A stretch of 64,000 nucleotides of DNA from Streptomyces laurentii (GCA_002355495.1 AP017424.1:6575501-6639500), one strand, 5' to 3'; shown: positions 33,715 through 42,976, numbered from the stretch's first letter. Made by a program: numbers and translations. The notes: generated from the sequence alone by a model not told the origin.

Positions 33715-35041
33715 GGAACAGCGCGGCCCGGACACGACGGCACTCGACGAGGTGGTCACCTTCACCTCCGAGCTGATCCGGATCGACACCACCAACCGGG
33801 GCGGCGGCGACTGCCGCGAGCGCCCCGCCGCCGAGTACGTGGCGGAGCGGCTCGCGGGCGCGGGCCTGGAGCCCACGCTCCTGGAGCGCACCCCCGGCCG
33901 TACCAGCGTCGTCGCCCGCATTCCCGGCACCGACCCGACGGCCGACGCGCTGCTCGTCCACGGTCACCTGGACGTCGTGCCCGCCGAGGCCGCCGACTGG
34001 ACCGTGCACCCGTTCTCCGGCGAGGTGCGCGACGGTGTCGTGTGGGGGCGGGGCGCCGTCGACATGAAGAACATGGACGCGATGGTGCTGTCCGTCGTCC
34101 GGTCCTGGGCCCGTGAGGGGTTCCGGCCGCGCCGCGACATCGTCCTCGCGTACACCGCCGACGAGGAGGCGAGCGCCGAGGACGGCTCCGACTTCCTCGC
34201 CGACCGGCACCGCGACCTCTTCGAGGGCTGCACGGAGGGCATCAGCGAGTCCGGCGCCTACAGCTTCCACCCGGAACCGGGCCTGACGATCTACCCGATC
34301 GCCGCCGGGGAGCGCGGCACCGCCTGGCTCAAGCTCACCGCCCGCGGCCGGGCCGGACACGGCTCCAAGGTCAACACCGCCAACGCGGTCACCCGGCTCG
34401 CCGAGGCCATCACCCGGATCGGCGCCCACCAGTGGCCCGTCCGGCTCACCCCGACCGTGCGGGCCGCGCTCGCCGGGCTGGCCGCGCTGTACGGCATCGA
34501 CACCGATGTCGACGCCCCCGACTTCGACACCGACCTGCTCCTGGACAAGCTGGGCCCGGCCGCCGCGCTCGTCGAGGCCACCGTCCGCAACAGCGCCAAT
34601 CCGACGATGCTGGAGGCCGGCTACAAGGTCAACGTCATCCCGGGCCAGGCCGTCGCCTATGTCGACGGGCGGATGCTGCCCGGCGCCGAGGAGGAGTTCG
34701 TCGAGACGATGGACCGGCTCACCGGCCCCGACGTCGCGTGGGAGTTCCACCACCGCGAGGTGCCGCTCCAGGCGCCGGTCGACTCGCCCACCTTCGCCAA
34801 GCTGCGCGCCGCCGTGGAGCACTTCGACCCGGCCGGGCACGTCATCCCCTTCTCCATGACCGGCGGCACCGACGCCAAGCAGTTCTCCCGGCTCGGCATC
34901 ACCGGCTACGGCTTCACCCCGCTGAAGCTGCCCCCGACGCTCGACTACGGCGCGCTGTTCCACGGCGTCGACGAGCGCGTCCCCGTCGACGCCCTCCACT
35001 TCGGCGTCCGCGTCCTCGACCGCTACCTCCGGTCCGCCTGA
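33707..35041 (+). CDS. M20-family zinc peptidase
   Basis: 444 aa; GGAGGAG lies before ATG 33707, which overlaps dppA by 8 nt. Metal-site motifs: LLVHGHLDVVPAE, GRGAVDMKNMDAM (bridging Asp) and YTADEEASAEDG (general base Glu and ligand Glu). The dimerisation domain lies around GRAGHGSKVNTANAV, and the last ligand is the His in GALFHGVDERVP. This is the M20/M25/M40 dipeptidase/deacylase fold. Its place in the dppA operon suggests a cytoplasmic dipeptidase for recycled peptides. Confidence 0.94.
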   Translation: MAEEQRGPDTTALDEVVTFTSELIRIDTTNRGGGDCRERPAAEYVAERLAGAGLEPTLLERTPGRTSVVARIPGTDPTADALLVHGHLDVVPAEAADWTVHPFSGEVRDGVVWGRGAVDMKNMDAMVLSVVRSWAREGFRPRRDIVLAYTADEEASAEDGSDFLADRHRDLFEGCTEGISESGAYSFHPEPGLTIYPIAAGERGTAWLKLTARGRAGHGSKVNTANAVTRLAEAITRIGAHQWPVRLTPTVRAALAGLAALYGIDTDVDAPDFDTDLLLDKLGPAAALVEATVRNSANPTMLEAGYKVNVIPGQAVAYVDGRMLPGAEEEFVETMDRLTGPDVAWEFHHREVPLQAPVDSPTFAKLRAAVEHFDPAGHVIPFSMTGGTDAKQFSRLGITGYGFTPLKLPPTLDYGALFHGVDERVPVDALHFGVRVLDRYLRSA

Positions 35042-35137
35042 CGCGCCGGCCGGACCCGCCCCGCCCGTTCACTCGCACACCGACGCACGCACTCGCTCAT
35101 CCGCATCGCTCGCATGACCCGTACAGGGGGGAACCTG

Positions 35138-37126
35138 ATGGCATCCACGGCCACCTACGGCAGCTGGCCGTCACCCATCGACGCGGCCTTGGCCGCGGCG
35201 CACGACGGCCGGCCCGATTTCGTCGGCTTCGTCGGCGACGAGGTGTGGTGGACCGCACCGCGTCCCGCCGAGGGCGGCCGGCGCGCCCTGGTGCGCCGCC
35301 ACCCCGACGGCGTCGAGGAGTCGGTGCTGCCCGCCCCGTGGAACGTCCGCAGCCGGGTCGTCGAGTACGGCGGACAGCCCTGGGCCGGCACGGTGCGGGC
35401 GGACGGTTCGCCGCTCGTCGTCTTCTGCCACCACCCCGACCAGCGGCTGTACGCGTACGAGCCGGACGCCCCGGACGGCGCCCCGCCCCGCCCGCTGACC
35501 CCGCTCTCCCCGGTCGGCGACGGACTGCGCTGGGTCGACCCGGTGCTCCGGCCCGAACGGGACGAGGTCTGGTGCGTCCTGGAGGAGTTCACCGGCCCCG
35601 CGCCCACCGACGTGCGCCGGGTCATCGCCGCCGTGCCCCTGGACGGCTCCGCCGCCGAGGACCGGACGCGCGTCCGTGAACTGTCCGACGGGCGGCACCG
35701 CTTCGTCACCGGCCCCCGGGTCTCGCCCGACGGCCGGCAGGTCGCCTGGATCGGCTGGGACCACCCCCGGATGCCCTGGGACGGCACCGAGGTCCGGCTC
35801 GCCGGCGTCACCGACGACGGCGCCTTCACCGAGGCCCGGACCGTCGCCGGCGGACCCGAGGAGTCCGTGCCTCAGATCGGCTGGACCGCCGACGGCCACC
35901 TGCTGCACGTCAGCGACCGCACCGGCTGGTGGAACCTCTACCGCACCGCGCGGGACGGCGGCGAGCCCGTCGCGCTCTGCCCCCGCGAGGAGGAGTTCGC
36001 CGGCGCCCTGTGGAAGATCGGCCTCAGCTGGTTCCAGCCGCTCGACAGCGGACTGGTCGCCGTCGTCCACGGCCGCGGCGCCGCCACCCTCGGCATTCTC
36101 GACCCCGAGAGCGGCGACCTCGCCGACGCCGTCGGCCCCTGGACCGAGTGGGCCGCGACCCTCGCCGCGCACGGCACCCGCGTCGTCGGCGTCGCCGCCG
36201 GACCGCACAGCGGCCACGAGGTCGTCGAACTGGACACCTGCACCGGCTTCGCCCGGGTGATCGGCGCCCCGCACAAGGACGCGGTCGACCCCGCGTACTA
36301 CCCCGAGCCCGAGGCGCGGACCTTCGCCGGCCCCGGCGGCCGGGAGATCCACGCCCAGGTGTACGCGCCCCGGAACCCCGAGTTCACCGGCCCCGACGAC
36401 GAGCGGCCGCCGTACGTGATCTGGGCGCACGGCGGTCCGACCGGGCAGGCCCCGCTCGTCCTCGACCTGGAGATCGCCTACTTCACCTCCCGCGGCATCG
36501 GCGTCGCCGAGGTCAACTACGGCGGCTCCACCGGGCACGGCCGGGCGTACCGCGAGCGGCTGCGCGAGCAGTGGGGCGTGGTCGATGTCGAGGACTGCGC
36601 CGCCGTGGCCACCGCCCTCGCCGCCGAGGGCACCGCCGACCCGGCCCGGCTCGCCGTCCGCGGCGGCAGCGCCGGCGGCTGGACCACCGCCGCGTCCCTC
36701 GTCCACAGCGACGTCTACGCCTGCGGCACCATCCTCTATCCCATCCTCGACCCGGCCGCCTGGGCCACCGACGAGACCCACGATTTCGAATCCCGCTACA
36801 TGGACTCGCTCATGGGCCCAATCGCCGAGGTCCCCGAGCGCTACCGCGAGCGCTCCCCGCTGGAGCACGTCGACCGGATCACCGCGCCGTTCGTGCTGCT
36901 CCAGGGCCTGGACGACGTGATCTGCCCGCCCGCGCAGGCCGAGCGATTCCTCGCCCGGACCGCCGGCCGCGGCGTGCCGCACGCCTCCCTCGCCTTCGAG
37001 GGCGAATCGCACGGCTTCCGCAGGGCCGACACCCTGATCCGCGCGCTGGAGGCCGAACTCTCCCTGTACGCCCAGGTCTTCGGACTCGACCGGCCCGACG
37101 TCCCCCGGCTGGAGCTGAGGAAATGA
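35138..37126 (+). CDS. S9-family prolyl oligopeptidase / acylaminoacyl-peptidase
   Basis: 662 aa from ATG 35138, which has a G-rich ribosome site just upstream; ATG 35114 is in frame but lacks one. The N-terminal half is a beta-propeller with WD40-like/TolB blades (VSPDGRQVAWIGWDHPRMPW). The C-terminal catalytic domain has the oxyanion motif WAHGGPTGQAP, the nucleophile elbow VRGGSAGGWTTAAS, the Asp region LLQGLDDVICPP and the His in FEGESHGFR. It cleaves short peptides, often after Pro or blocked N-termini. The stop overlaps the start of the LD-carboxypeptidase gene (ATGA). Confidence 0.94.
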   Translation: MASTATYGSWPSPIDAALAAAHDGRPDFVGFVGDEVWWTAPRPAEGGRRALVRRHPDGVEESVLPAPWNVRSRVVEYGGQPWAGTVRADGSPLVVFCHHPDQRLYAYEPDAPDGAPPRPLTPLSPVGDGLRWVDPVLRPERDEVWCVLEEFTGPAPTDVRRVIAAVPLDGSAAEDRTRVRELSDGRHRFVTGPRVSPDGRQVAWIGWDHPRMPWDGTEVRLAGVTDDGAFTEARTVAGGPEESVPQIGWTADGHLLHVSDRTGWWNLYRTARDGGEPVALCPREEEFAGALWKIGLSWFQPLDSGLVAVVHGRGAATLGILDPESGDLADAVGPWTEWAATLAAHGTRVVGVAAGPHSGHEVVELDTCTGFARVIGAPHKDAVDPAYYPEPEARTFAGPGGREIHAQVYAPRNPEFTGPDDERPPYVIWAHGGPTGQAPLVLDLEIAYFTSRGIGVAEVNYGGSTGHGRAYRERLREQWGVVDVEDCAAVATALAAEGTADPARLAVRGGSAGGWTTAASLVHSDVYACGTILYPILDPAAWATDETHDFESRYMDSLMGPIAEVPERYRERSPLEHVDRITAPFVLLQGLDDVICPPAQAERFLARTAGRGVPHASLAFEGESHGFRRADTLIRALEAELSLYAQVFGLDRPDVPRLELRK

Positions 37127-38055
37127 CCGTCGAGTCACTGGTACGGCCCCGCCGGCTGCGCGCCGGCGACCGGGTCGCGATCGTCGCCCCCAGCGGACCG
37201 ATCCCCGAGGACCGGCTCCAGGCCGGGCTCGACATCCTGCGCGGCTGGGACCTCGACCCCGTCGTGGCCCCGCACGTCAAGGACACCCACCCGGTCCTCG
37301 ACTACCTCGCCGGCACGGACGAGGCCCGGGCCCGCGACCTCACCGAGGCGTGGTGCGACCCAGGGATCGCCGCGGTGCTGTGCGCCCGCGGCGGGTACGG
37401 TGCCCAGCGCATGGTGGACCTGCTCGACTGGACCGCGATCCGCGCCGCCGGCCCCAAGGTCCTGGTCGGCTACAGCGACATCACCACCCTGCACGAGGCG
37501 TTCGCGGTCCGGATGGGCCTGGCCACCCTGCACGGTCCGATGCCGGCGGCCGGGGCCTTCGTCACGAACACCCGCACCCAGGAGTCGCTGCGCGCCACCC
37601 TGTTCGAGCCCGAGTCGGTCCGTTCCCTCGGCCTGGAGACCGCGGGCGCCCTGGTGCCCGGCCGGGCGCGCGGCGTCACCCTCGGCGGCTGCGCCAGCCT
37701 GCTCGCCGCCGACCTCGGCACCCCGCACGCCCGGCCCTCCGCCCGGGGCGGGCTGCTGCTCCTGGAGGAGGTGGGGGAGGAGCCGTACCGGCTCGACCGG
37801 ATCCTCACCCAACTCCTGCGCTCCGGCCGGCTGGACGGCGTCGCCGGGATCGGCCTCGGCTCGTGGGAGGAATGCGGTCCGTACGAGGAGGTGCGCGCGC
37901 TCCTCGCCGACCGGCTGGGCGGGCTCGGTGTGCCGGTCCTGGAACGCATGGGATTCGGCCACCAGGACGACGCGCCGACCATCCCGTTCGGCATACCCGG
38001 GGTGCTGGACGCGGACGCGGGCACGCTCACCCTCGACGTACCGGCGCTGATCTGA
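37123..38055 (+). CDS. LD-carboxypeptidase (S66 family)
   Basis: 310 aa. S66 hallmarks: GDRVAIVAPSGPIPEDRLQA, VLCARGGYGAQRMVDLLDW, the nucleophile Ser in VLVGYSDITTLHEA, Glu in LLLEEVGEEPYRLDRIL and His in MGFGHQDDAPTIPFG. Such enzymes remove the terminal D-Ala from L,D-tetrapeptides in peptidoglycan recycling. No signal peptide is present, so it is cytoplasmic. It is the last gene of the dppA-M20-S9 operon and is followed by a strong hairpin. Confidence 0.95.
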   Translation: MTVESLVRPRRLRAGDRVAIVAPSGPIPEDRLQAGLDILRGWDLDPVVAPHVKDTHPVLDYLAGTDEARARDLTEAWCDPGIAAVLCARGGYGAQRMVDLLDWTAIRAAGPKVLVGYSDITTLHEAFAVRMGLATLHGPMPAAGAFVTNTRTQESLRATLFEPESVRSLGLETAGALVPGRARGVTLGGCASLLAADLGTPHARPSARGGLLLLEEVGEEPYRLDRILTQLLRSGRLDGVAGIGLGSWEECGPYEEVRALLADRLGGLGVPVLERMGFGHQDDAPTIPFGIPGVLDADAGTLTLDVPALI

Positions 38056-38059
38056 CACC

Positions 38060-38110
38060 CGCGGACGGACGCTCCCCGGCCGGGTGCCGGCCGGGGAGCG
38101 TCCGTCCGCG
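38060..38110 (+). terminator. Terminator of the peptidase operon
   Basis: Perfect 22-bp stem (38060-38081 with 38089-38110) around a 7-nt loop, starting 5 bp after the last stop codon of the operon. Confidence 0.9.
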
Positions 38111-38149
38111 TCTTCACCGAACCTCCGTGGACAACCCCGCGCACGCGCG

Positions 38150-38210
38150 TTGACGCGCTCCTGACACGTGTCCCACGATGGGCCCGGCCCGCACCTACCG
38201 CTTGGTAGGT
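38150..38210 (+). promoter_or_regulatory. Promoter and palindromic operator of the secreted CocE-type hydrolase
   Basis: TTGACG (38150-38155) and CACGAT (38174-38179) with an 18-bp spacer form a likely promoter. Just past the expected start of transcription lies ACCTACC-GCTT-GGTAGGT (38193-38210), a perfect 7-bp inverted repeat with a 4-bp spacer of the kind bound by TetR-family repressors. A repressor there would block transcription. The cognate regulator is not adjacent. Confidence 0.6.
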
Positions 38211-38241
38211 CGTCTCGCGCGTCGTCGGTGTGGAGGTCCTC

Positions 38242-40026
38242 GTGTCCCGTGCCCTGCCCAGATCACGCAAGCTGTTCGCGCTCACGGCCGGGGCGGCGCT
38301 GGCCGCGCCGCTCGCCCTCGCCGTACCCGCCCAGGGCGCGCAGCCCGCACCGGGAAGCCTCGCGGCCGGCACGTACACCGTCACCCCGCTGCACTTCACC
38401 GTCCAGGCGGGCGGCCGCGGTTGCGTCGTCGACGCCGACCTCTACCGCCCCGACGGCGTCGACGCCGCTCATCCCGCGCCCGCCGTCCTCGCCACCAACG
38501 GCTTCGGCGGCAGCAAGGCCAGTACCGAGGGCATCGGCAAGGCCTTCGCCGCCCGCGGCTACGTCGGCCTCGTCTACTCCGGCCTCGGCTTCGGCAAGAG
38601 CGGCTGCCTGATATCCCTCGACGACCCGCGGACCGACGGCGTGGCCGCCGCCGGGCTCGTCGACTTCCTGGCCGGCCGCCGGGCCGCCGACGACGGCACC
38701 CGCGCCGACTTCGTCGCCCAGGACGCGCCCGGCGACCCCCGCGTCGGCATGATCGGCGGCTCGTACGGCGGCGCCATCCAGATGGCCACTGCCGCGGCCG
38801 ATCCCCGCCTCGACGCCCTCGTCCCCTTCATCACCTGGAACGACCTCGCCTACTCCCTCGCCCCGAACAACGCCGACCGGGCCACCCCCGGCGTCTTCAA
38901 ATGGCAGTGGGCCAACGGCTTCTACCTGATCGGCGAGGGCCAGCCGCTGCTCGAACCCTCCCTCGACCCCAGCCGGATCAACTCCCTGAACTGCCTGCAC
39001 TTCGTCACCGACGCCTGCGACACCGTCCGGCTGCTCAACTCCGGCACCTACCCGCAGGCCGGCGCCGACAAGATGCTCGCCTACGCCCGCAGCGTCTCCC
39101 CGGTCTCGTACCTCGACAAGGTCAAGGCGCCCACCCTCCTCGTCCAGGGCCAGACCGACAGCCTCTTCAACCTCAACGAGGCCCAGCGCAGCTACGACCG
39201 GCTGCGCGGACAGGGCGTCGACACGAAGATGATCTGGCAGTCCGCCGGCCACAGCGGCGGACAGAAGCCCGGCGAACTCGACCTCGGCCAGGGGAACCTG
39301 GAGACGAGTTACGTCGGACAGCGCGTCCTCGCCTGGTTCGACCGGTATCTGCGCCGCGACCAGGCCGCCGACACCGGGCCCGCCTTCGCGTACTACCGCG
39401 ACTGGCAGAGCGGCTACGGCACCGCCGCCGAGGTGCCCGCGGCCGGCAGCCGGCTCTACCTGTCCGGCGACGGCGCGCTGGTCGACGACCGCGCCAAGGT
39501 GGCCCGGGGCTCGCGGATGTACGCCAACCTGCCGGTGCCCACCAGTCATTCGGAGTTCTCGCTGGCCGGCACCCTGGGGGTGCCCGATCCGCAGCCGTAC
39601 GACCTGGCAGGCACCTACCTCGGCTGGCGCAGCGCCCCGCTCACCGCCCCCGCCGACCTCGTCGGCTCGCCGCGGGCCACCCTCAAGGTCGCCTCGCCGA
39701 GCGCGGCGCGCGTGCAGGACTCCGGTGACGCCGCCGACAAGCTGGTGCTCTTCGCCAAGCTCTACGACGTCGCCCCCGACGGCACCAAGACGCTGGTCAA
39801 CCGGCTGGTCGCGCCGGTCCGGGTGCCGGACGTGAACCGGGCCTTCACCGTCGAACTGCCCGCGATCGCCCACCGCTACGAGACCGGCCACCGGCTGGAG
39901 TTCGTCGTCGCGGCCAGCGACACCGCGTACTTCGGCAACCGGGGCAGCAAGCCGGTGACGGTCACCAGCGCCCCCGAGGACACCGGGACGCTGGACCTGC
40001 CGCTGGTGAACGGGCGGGTGGGCTGA
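38242..40026 (+). CDS. Secreted CocE/X-Pro dipeptidyl-peptidase-type serine hydrolase
   Basis: 594 aa from GTG 38242, GGAGG 5 nt upstream. A signal peptide (RKLFALTAGAALAAPLALAV, cleavage near PAQGA) is followed by an alpha/beta hydrolase with VLATNGFGGSKAS (oxyanion), GYVGLVYSGLGFGKSGC, the nucleophile elbow MIGGSYGGAIQMA, LLVQGQTDSLFNL (Asp) and WQSAGHSGG (His). The C-terminal 180 residues are a jelly-roll domain as in X-Pro dipeptidyl-peptidases and CocE esterases. It probably acts on peptides or esters outside the cell. It follows the intracellular peptidase operon on the same strand. Confidence 0.92.
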   Translation: MSRALPRSRKLFALTAGAALAAPLALAVPAQGAQPAPGSLAAGTYTVTPLHFTVQAGGRGCVVDADLYRPDGVDAAHPAPAVLATNGFGGSKASTEGIGKAFAARGYVGLVYSGLGFGKSGCLISLDDPRTDGVAAAGLVDFLAGRRAADDGTRADFVAQDAPGDPRVGMIGGSYGGAIQMATAAADPRLDALVPFITWNDLAYSLAPNNADRATPGVFKWQWANGFYLIGEGQPLLEPSLDPSRINSLNCLHFVTDACDTVRLLNSGTYPQAGADKMLAYARSVSPVSYLDKVKAPTLLVQGQTDSLFNLNEAQRSYDRLRGQGVDTKMIWQSAGHSGGQKPGELDLGQGNLETSYVGQRVLAWFDRYLRRDQAADTGPAFAYYRDWQSGYGTAAEVPAAGSRLYLSGDGALVDDRAKVARGSRMYANLPVPTSHSEFSLAGTLGVPDPQPYDLAGTYLGWRSAPLTAPADLVGSPRATLKVASPSAARVQDSGDAADKLVLFAKLYDVAPDGTKTLVNRLVAPVRVPDVNRAFTVELPAIAHRYETGHRLEFVVAASDTAYFGNRGSKPVTVTSAPEDTGTLDLPLVNGRVG

Positions 40027-40049
40027 GCACGGAAGGACCCAGGTGTACG

Positions 40050-40085
40050 CGAGGCCCGCGCGGGAGATCCTCCGCGCGGGCCTCG
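40050..40085. terminator. Bidirectional terminator between the CocE-type hydrolase and adenosine deaminase genes
   Basis: Perfect 14-bp stem CGAGGCCCGCGCGG / CCGCGCGGGCCTCG around an 8-nt loop, between two convergent stop codons. Confidence 0.85.
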
Positions 40086-40100
40086 GCTCGCCTCGCGCCG

Positions 40101-41213
40101 TCAGCTCGCGGCGAGGGCCGCGTACCCCGGCCGGATCAGCTCCTCGATGATCCGCCGGCGCTCCGGCAGCGGCAGGAACGCGGCCTCCACGGCGGCGACC
40201 GTGAACTCCTCGAAGACCTCCGGGCCGTACCCGAAGGTGTCCACCAGGTGCTGGAACTCCTCGCCCATGGTGGTACCGGAGACCAGCCGGCCGTCGGTGT
40301 TCAGGGTGACCCGGAAGCCGAGGCGGCGCAGCTCGTCGACCGGGTGCGAGGCGTAGTCCTTGGCCGCACCGGTCTGGAGGTTGGAGGTCGGGCAGATCTC
40401 CAGCGGGATGCGGTTGTCGCGGACGTACGAGGCGAGCCGCCCCAGCGTGCCGTCCTCGGCGATGTCGTCCGTGATCCGCACGCCGTGCCCGATCCGCTCG
40501 GTGCCGCAGACCTGCACGGCCTCGTGGATCGACTCGGCGCCGACGGCCTCGCCCGCGTGGATGGTGAAGTGGCAGTTCTCCTGCTTCAGGTACTGGAAGG
40601 CGGGCAGGTGGCGGGCCGGCGGGTTGCCGATCTCGCCGCCGGCGATGTCGAAGCCGACCACGCCGTTGTCGCGGTGCGCCACGGTCAGCCGGGCGATCTC
40701 CAGCGACCGGTCGGTGTGCCGCATGCCGGTGAGCAGGGTGCGGACCGTGATCCGGCCGCCGGCCTGGCGCTCGCCGGCCCGGAAGCCCGCGTTCACGGCC
40801 TCGACGACCTCGTCGAGGGTCAGCCCGCCCTCCAGGTGCTGCTCGGGGGCGTACCGGATCTCGGCGTAGACGATCCCGTCGGCGGCCATGTCCAGGACGC
40901 ACTCCTCCGCCACCCGCTCCAGGGCCGCGCGGGTCTGCATGACGGCGCAGGTGTGCGCGAAGGTCTCCAGGTACCGCTCCAGCGACCCCGAGTTCGCGGC
41001 TTCCCGGAACCATTCCGCCAGCTCGGCCGGGTCCTCGGTGGGCAGCCCGGTGTAGCCGTGGTCCCGCGCCAGCTCGACGATGGTGGCGGCGCGCAGGCTG
41101 CCGTCGAGGTGGTCGTGCAGGACGGCCTTCGGGGCCTGCCGGATCCAGTCGGCGACGACGGGGCCGGTCGGGGAGGAGACACCCGTGGCGGTGAGGTTGT
41201 CAGACAAGTGCAT
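40101..41213 (-). CDS. add: Adenosine deaminase
   Basis: 370 aa from ATG 41213. Metal and catalytic motifs are in the usual order: KAVLHDHLDGSLR (two His zinc ligands), FTIHAGEAVGAESIHEA (third His and catalytic Glu), CGTERIGHGVRI (catalytic His), LEICPTSNLQTG and VTLNTDGRLVSGT (final Asp). The enzyme deaminates adenosine or deoxyadenosine to inosine for purine salvage. A TACACT box 8 nt upstream suggests a very short leader. A GntR regulator gene lies just upstream on the same strand but is separately started. Confidence 0.95.
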   Translation of the reverse strand: MHLSDNLTATGVSSPTGPVVADWIRQAPKAVLHDHLDGSLRAATIVELARDHGYTGLPTEDPAELAEWFREAANSGSLERYLETFAHTCAVMQTRAALERVAEECVLDMAADGIVYAEIRYAPEQHLEGGLTLDEVVEAVNAGFRAGERQAGGRITVRTLLTGMRHTDRSLEIARLTVAHRDNGVVGFDIAGGEIGNPPARHLPAFQYLKQENCHFTIHAGEAVGAESIHEAVQVCGTERIGHGVRITDDIAEDGTLGRLASYVRDNRIPLEICPTSNLQTGAAKDYASHPVDELRRLGFRVTLNTDGRLVSGTTMGEEFQHLVDTFGYGPEVFEEFTVAAVEAAFLPLPERRRIIEELIRPGYAALAAS

Positions 41214-41290
41214 GGCGCGGAAGTGTACGCCACCCGGGGAGGCGCGCGGGCCCGGGCGCTGGCGACGGGCGCGGGGGTACGGCCCGGGGC

Positions 41291-42064
41291 TCAGCCGGAC
41301 TGGACCACGGGCAGCGCGGGCGCACCCGTCGGCAGCATGTGCTTGGCCGCCAGGACCGGGGTGCCGTCGACCCGTACCACCTGGGTCACCAGGACCGCCG
41401 GGGTGTCCGCGGGGCGGCCCAGCTGCTCGCCCCGGCGGCGGCCGAGCAGGGTCGCCGTGACGGAGCTGTGCGCGGCCAGCGGCACGCCCCGCGAGGCGGC
41501 GGTGAGCACGGCCAGCATCGAGGTGTGACCCGGCCGTTCCTCCCGCCCGGCGGGCGGCGGCGCCGGTGCACGCAGGGCCGCGGCGAAGGCGGGGTGGACC
41601 CGTTCCAGGACCTTCTCGGCCGCTGCCCACTCCTGGCTGAGGACGGCCGGGCCGGCCCCGCCGACCAGCACGGATTCCCAGAACCGCAGCTCGGCGCCGG
41701 CCGGTGCGAGCAGCTGCTGCGTGGTGAAGTCGGTGGGTTCCTCGACCGTGCGCAGGACGTCCCGCACGCGCAGCGGGGCGGTCGTGCCGAGCAGGTCCTC
41801 CAGCGGGCGCAGCCGCTCGAAACCGCGCCGGGGCGGGTGGGCGTTGACCGTCCGGCCGACCCCGCGCCGGACCGTGAGCAGCCCGTCCTCCTGGAGCAGG
41901 AGCAGTGCCTCGCGCAGGGCGGGACGGCTGACGCCGAACGCGCCCGCGAGTCTCGGCTCGGAAGGGAGCGTGGAGCCCGGGGGGTAGGTGCCGTCGCGCA
42001 GGGCGTCCGCGATCCGCTCGTAGAGCGCGACGACGGGTCGCCGCCCCTGTCCGCCGGCTGCCAC
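41291..42064 (-). CDS. GntR-family (HutC/UTRA-type) transcriptional regulator
   Basis: 257 aa from GTG 42064, AGGAGG 5 nt upstream. The winged HTH is at residues about 12-75: VALYERIADALRDGTYPPGS, LPSEPRLAGAFGVSRPALRE then ALLLLQEDGLLTVRRGVGRT. A UTRA-like ligand-binding domain follows (about 90-257) with LLAPAGAELRFWESVL and LPTGAPALPVV at the end. UTRA regulators respond to small metabolites; whether it controls the adenosine deaminase 77 bp downstream is not known. Confidence 0.9.
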   Translation of the reverse strand: MAAGGQGRRPVVALYERIADALRDGTYPPGSTLPSEPRLAGAFGVSRPALREALLLLQEDGLLTVRRGVGRTVNAHPPRRGFERLRPLEDLLGTTAPLRVRDVLRTVEEPTDFTTQQLLAPAGAELRFWESVLVGGAGPAVLSQEWAAAEKVLERVHPAFAAALRAPAPPPAGREERPGHTSMLAVLTAASRGVPLAAHSSVTATLLGRRRGEQLGRPADTPAVLVTQVVRVDGTPVLAAKHMLPTGAPALPVVQSG

Positions 42065-42242
42065 GGGACCTCCTGGTGTCCGTCCGGGTGTCTGTCTGGG
42101 TGTCCTGCCTGCTGACACGTCGACCACCGTAGTCGTCTCGCCCTGTCTGACAAGTCACTCCTTCGGTGCAGCTCGCCAGGGCTGTGGGGCGCGAATCGGC
42201 CGATCCTGGGGGAACGCACGGCGGGACGGAGAGAGGGCGGCC

Positions 42243-42497
42243 ATGAGCGCCAAGAGGACGACGAGGGACAGGTCGAGCGCGAGCGCGTCCCGGGCCGGCG
42301 GGTTTTTCACCCCCGGCCGGATCGCGATTCTGGTCGTCGCGGCCGTGACGCTCGTCTTCATCTTCGAGAACACCCGTGAGGTGCGGATCAGGGTGCTGAT
42401 CCCCGAGGTGACGATGCCGCTCTACCTCGCGCTGCTCGCCACCGCCCTGCTCGGCGCCGTCTGCGGCTATTACCTGGCCGCCAGGAGACGCCGGTGA
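42243..42497 (+). CDS. LapA-family (DUF1049) small membrane protein
   Basis: 84 aa. After a Ser/Arg-rich N-terminus come RIAILVVAAVTLVFIFENTR and LALLATALLGAVCGYYLAAR, two membrane helices with the family-typical ENT...V segment between them. LapA-domain proteins are linked to envelope assembly in Gram-negatives; the Streptomyces role is unknown. The next gene starts in its stop codon (GTGA), so the two are coupled. Confidence 0.85.
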   Translation: MSAKRTTRDRSSASASRAGGFFTPGRIAILVVAAVTLVFIFENTREVRIRVLIPEVTMPLYLALLATALLGAVCGYYLAARRRR

Positions 42498-42880
42498 TAC
42501 GGGCGGCCCTCGTGTGGGCGGGGGCCGCCCTCGTGCTCGCGGCCGTGGCCGTGGGCTCGGCGCGTCCCGAGGGCGCGACGGACGGCGCGGATGGCGCGGA
42601 TGGCGCGGATGGCGCCGTCGACGACATCGGTCGGCTGCCGATGCCGGACCTCCGCGGCCGGGGGCTGTGGCGGGTCTTCACCGCCCTCGACGCCCGGACC
42701 CGCCTCGACGTCCACGACGCCGCCGGCGCCGACCGCCGTGTCCTCTGGCCGCTCAACTGGCGGGTCTGCACCCAGTACCCGCCGCCGGGCACGGCCCGGC
42801 ACCCCGGCGGCCGGCTGGTGGTGGGCGTGCTCAAGAAGGGCGAACCCTGCCCGGCCCGCGTCGCGGCGGCCCGCCGTTGA
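42494..42880 (+). CDS. Small secreted or membrane-anchored protein with a PASTA-like domain
   Basis: 128 aa from GTG 42494. The N-terminal 23 residues are a signal peptide or anchor (AALVWAGAALVLAAVAVGSA). A low-complexity GADGADGADGA stretch, coded by three copies of a 9-bp repeat (42584-42610), follows. Residues about 48-118 read LPMPDLRGRGLWRVFTALDA, WRVCTQYPPPG and LVVGVLKKGEPCP, resembling a PASTA domain that binds peptidoglycan fragments. Two Cys may form a disulfide. It is coupled to the LapA-like gene. Confidence 0.7.
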   Translation: MIRAALVWAGAALVLAAVAVGSARPEGATDGADGADGADGAVDDIGRLPMPDLRGRGLWRVFTALDARTRLDVHDAAGADRRVLWPLNWRVCTQYPPPGTARHPGGRLVVGVLKKGEPCPARVAAARR

Positions 42881-42964
42881 GCGGTACGCGCCTCCGGCGG
42901 CCGGTCGCGAGGGGCGCCGACCGCCCGGCCCCGTAACGTCGTTGAGCCCCGGTCCGCGCCCGCA

Positions 42965-42970
42965 TAGCCT
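42965..42970 (+). promoter_or_regulatory. -10 box (TAGCCT) of the GNAT gene, leaderless type
   Basis: TAGCCT ends 6 nt before ATG 42977; no Shine-Dalgarno sequence is seen. Confidence 0.5.
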
Positions 42971-42976
42971 GGGTCC

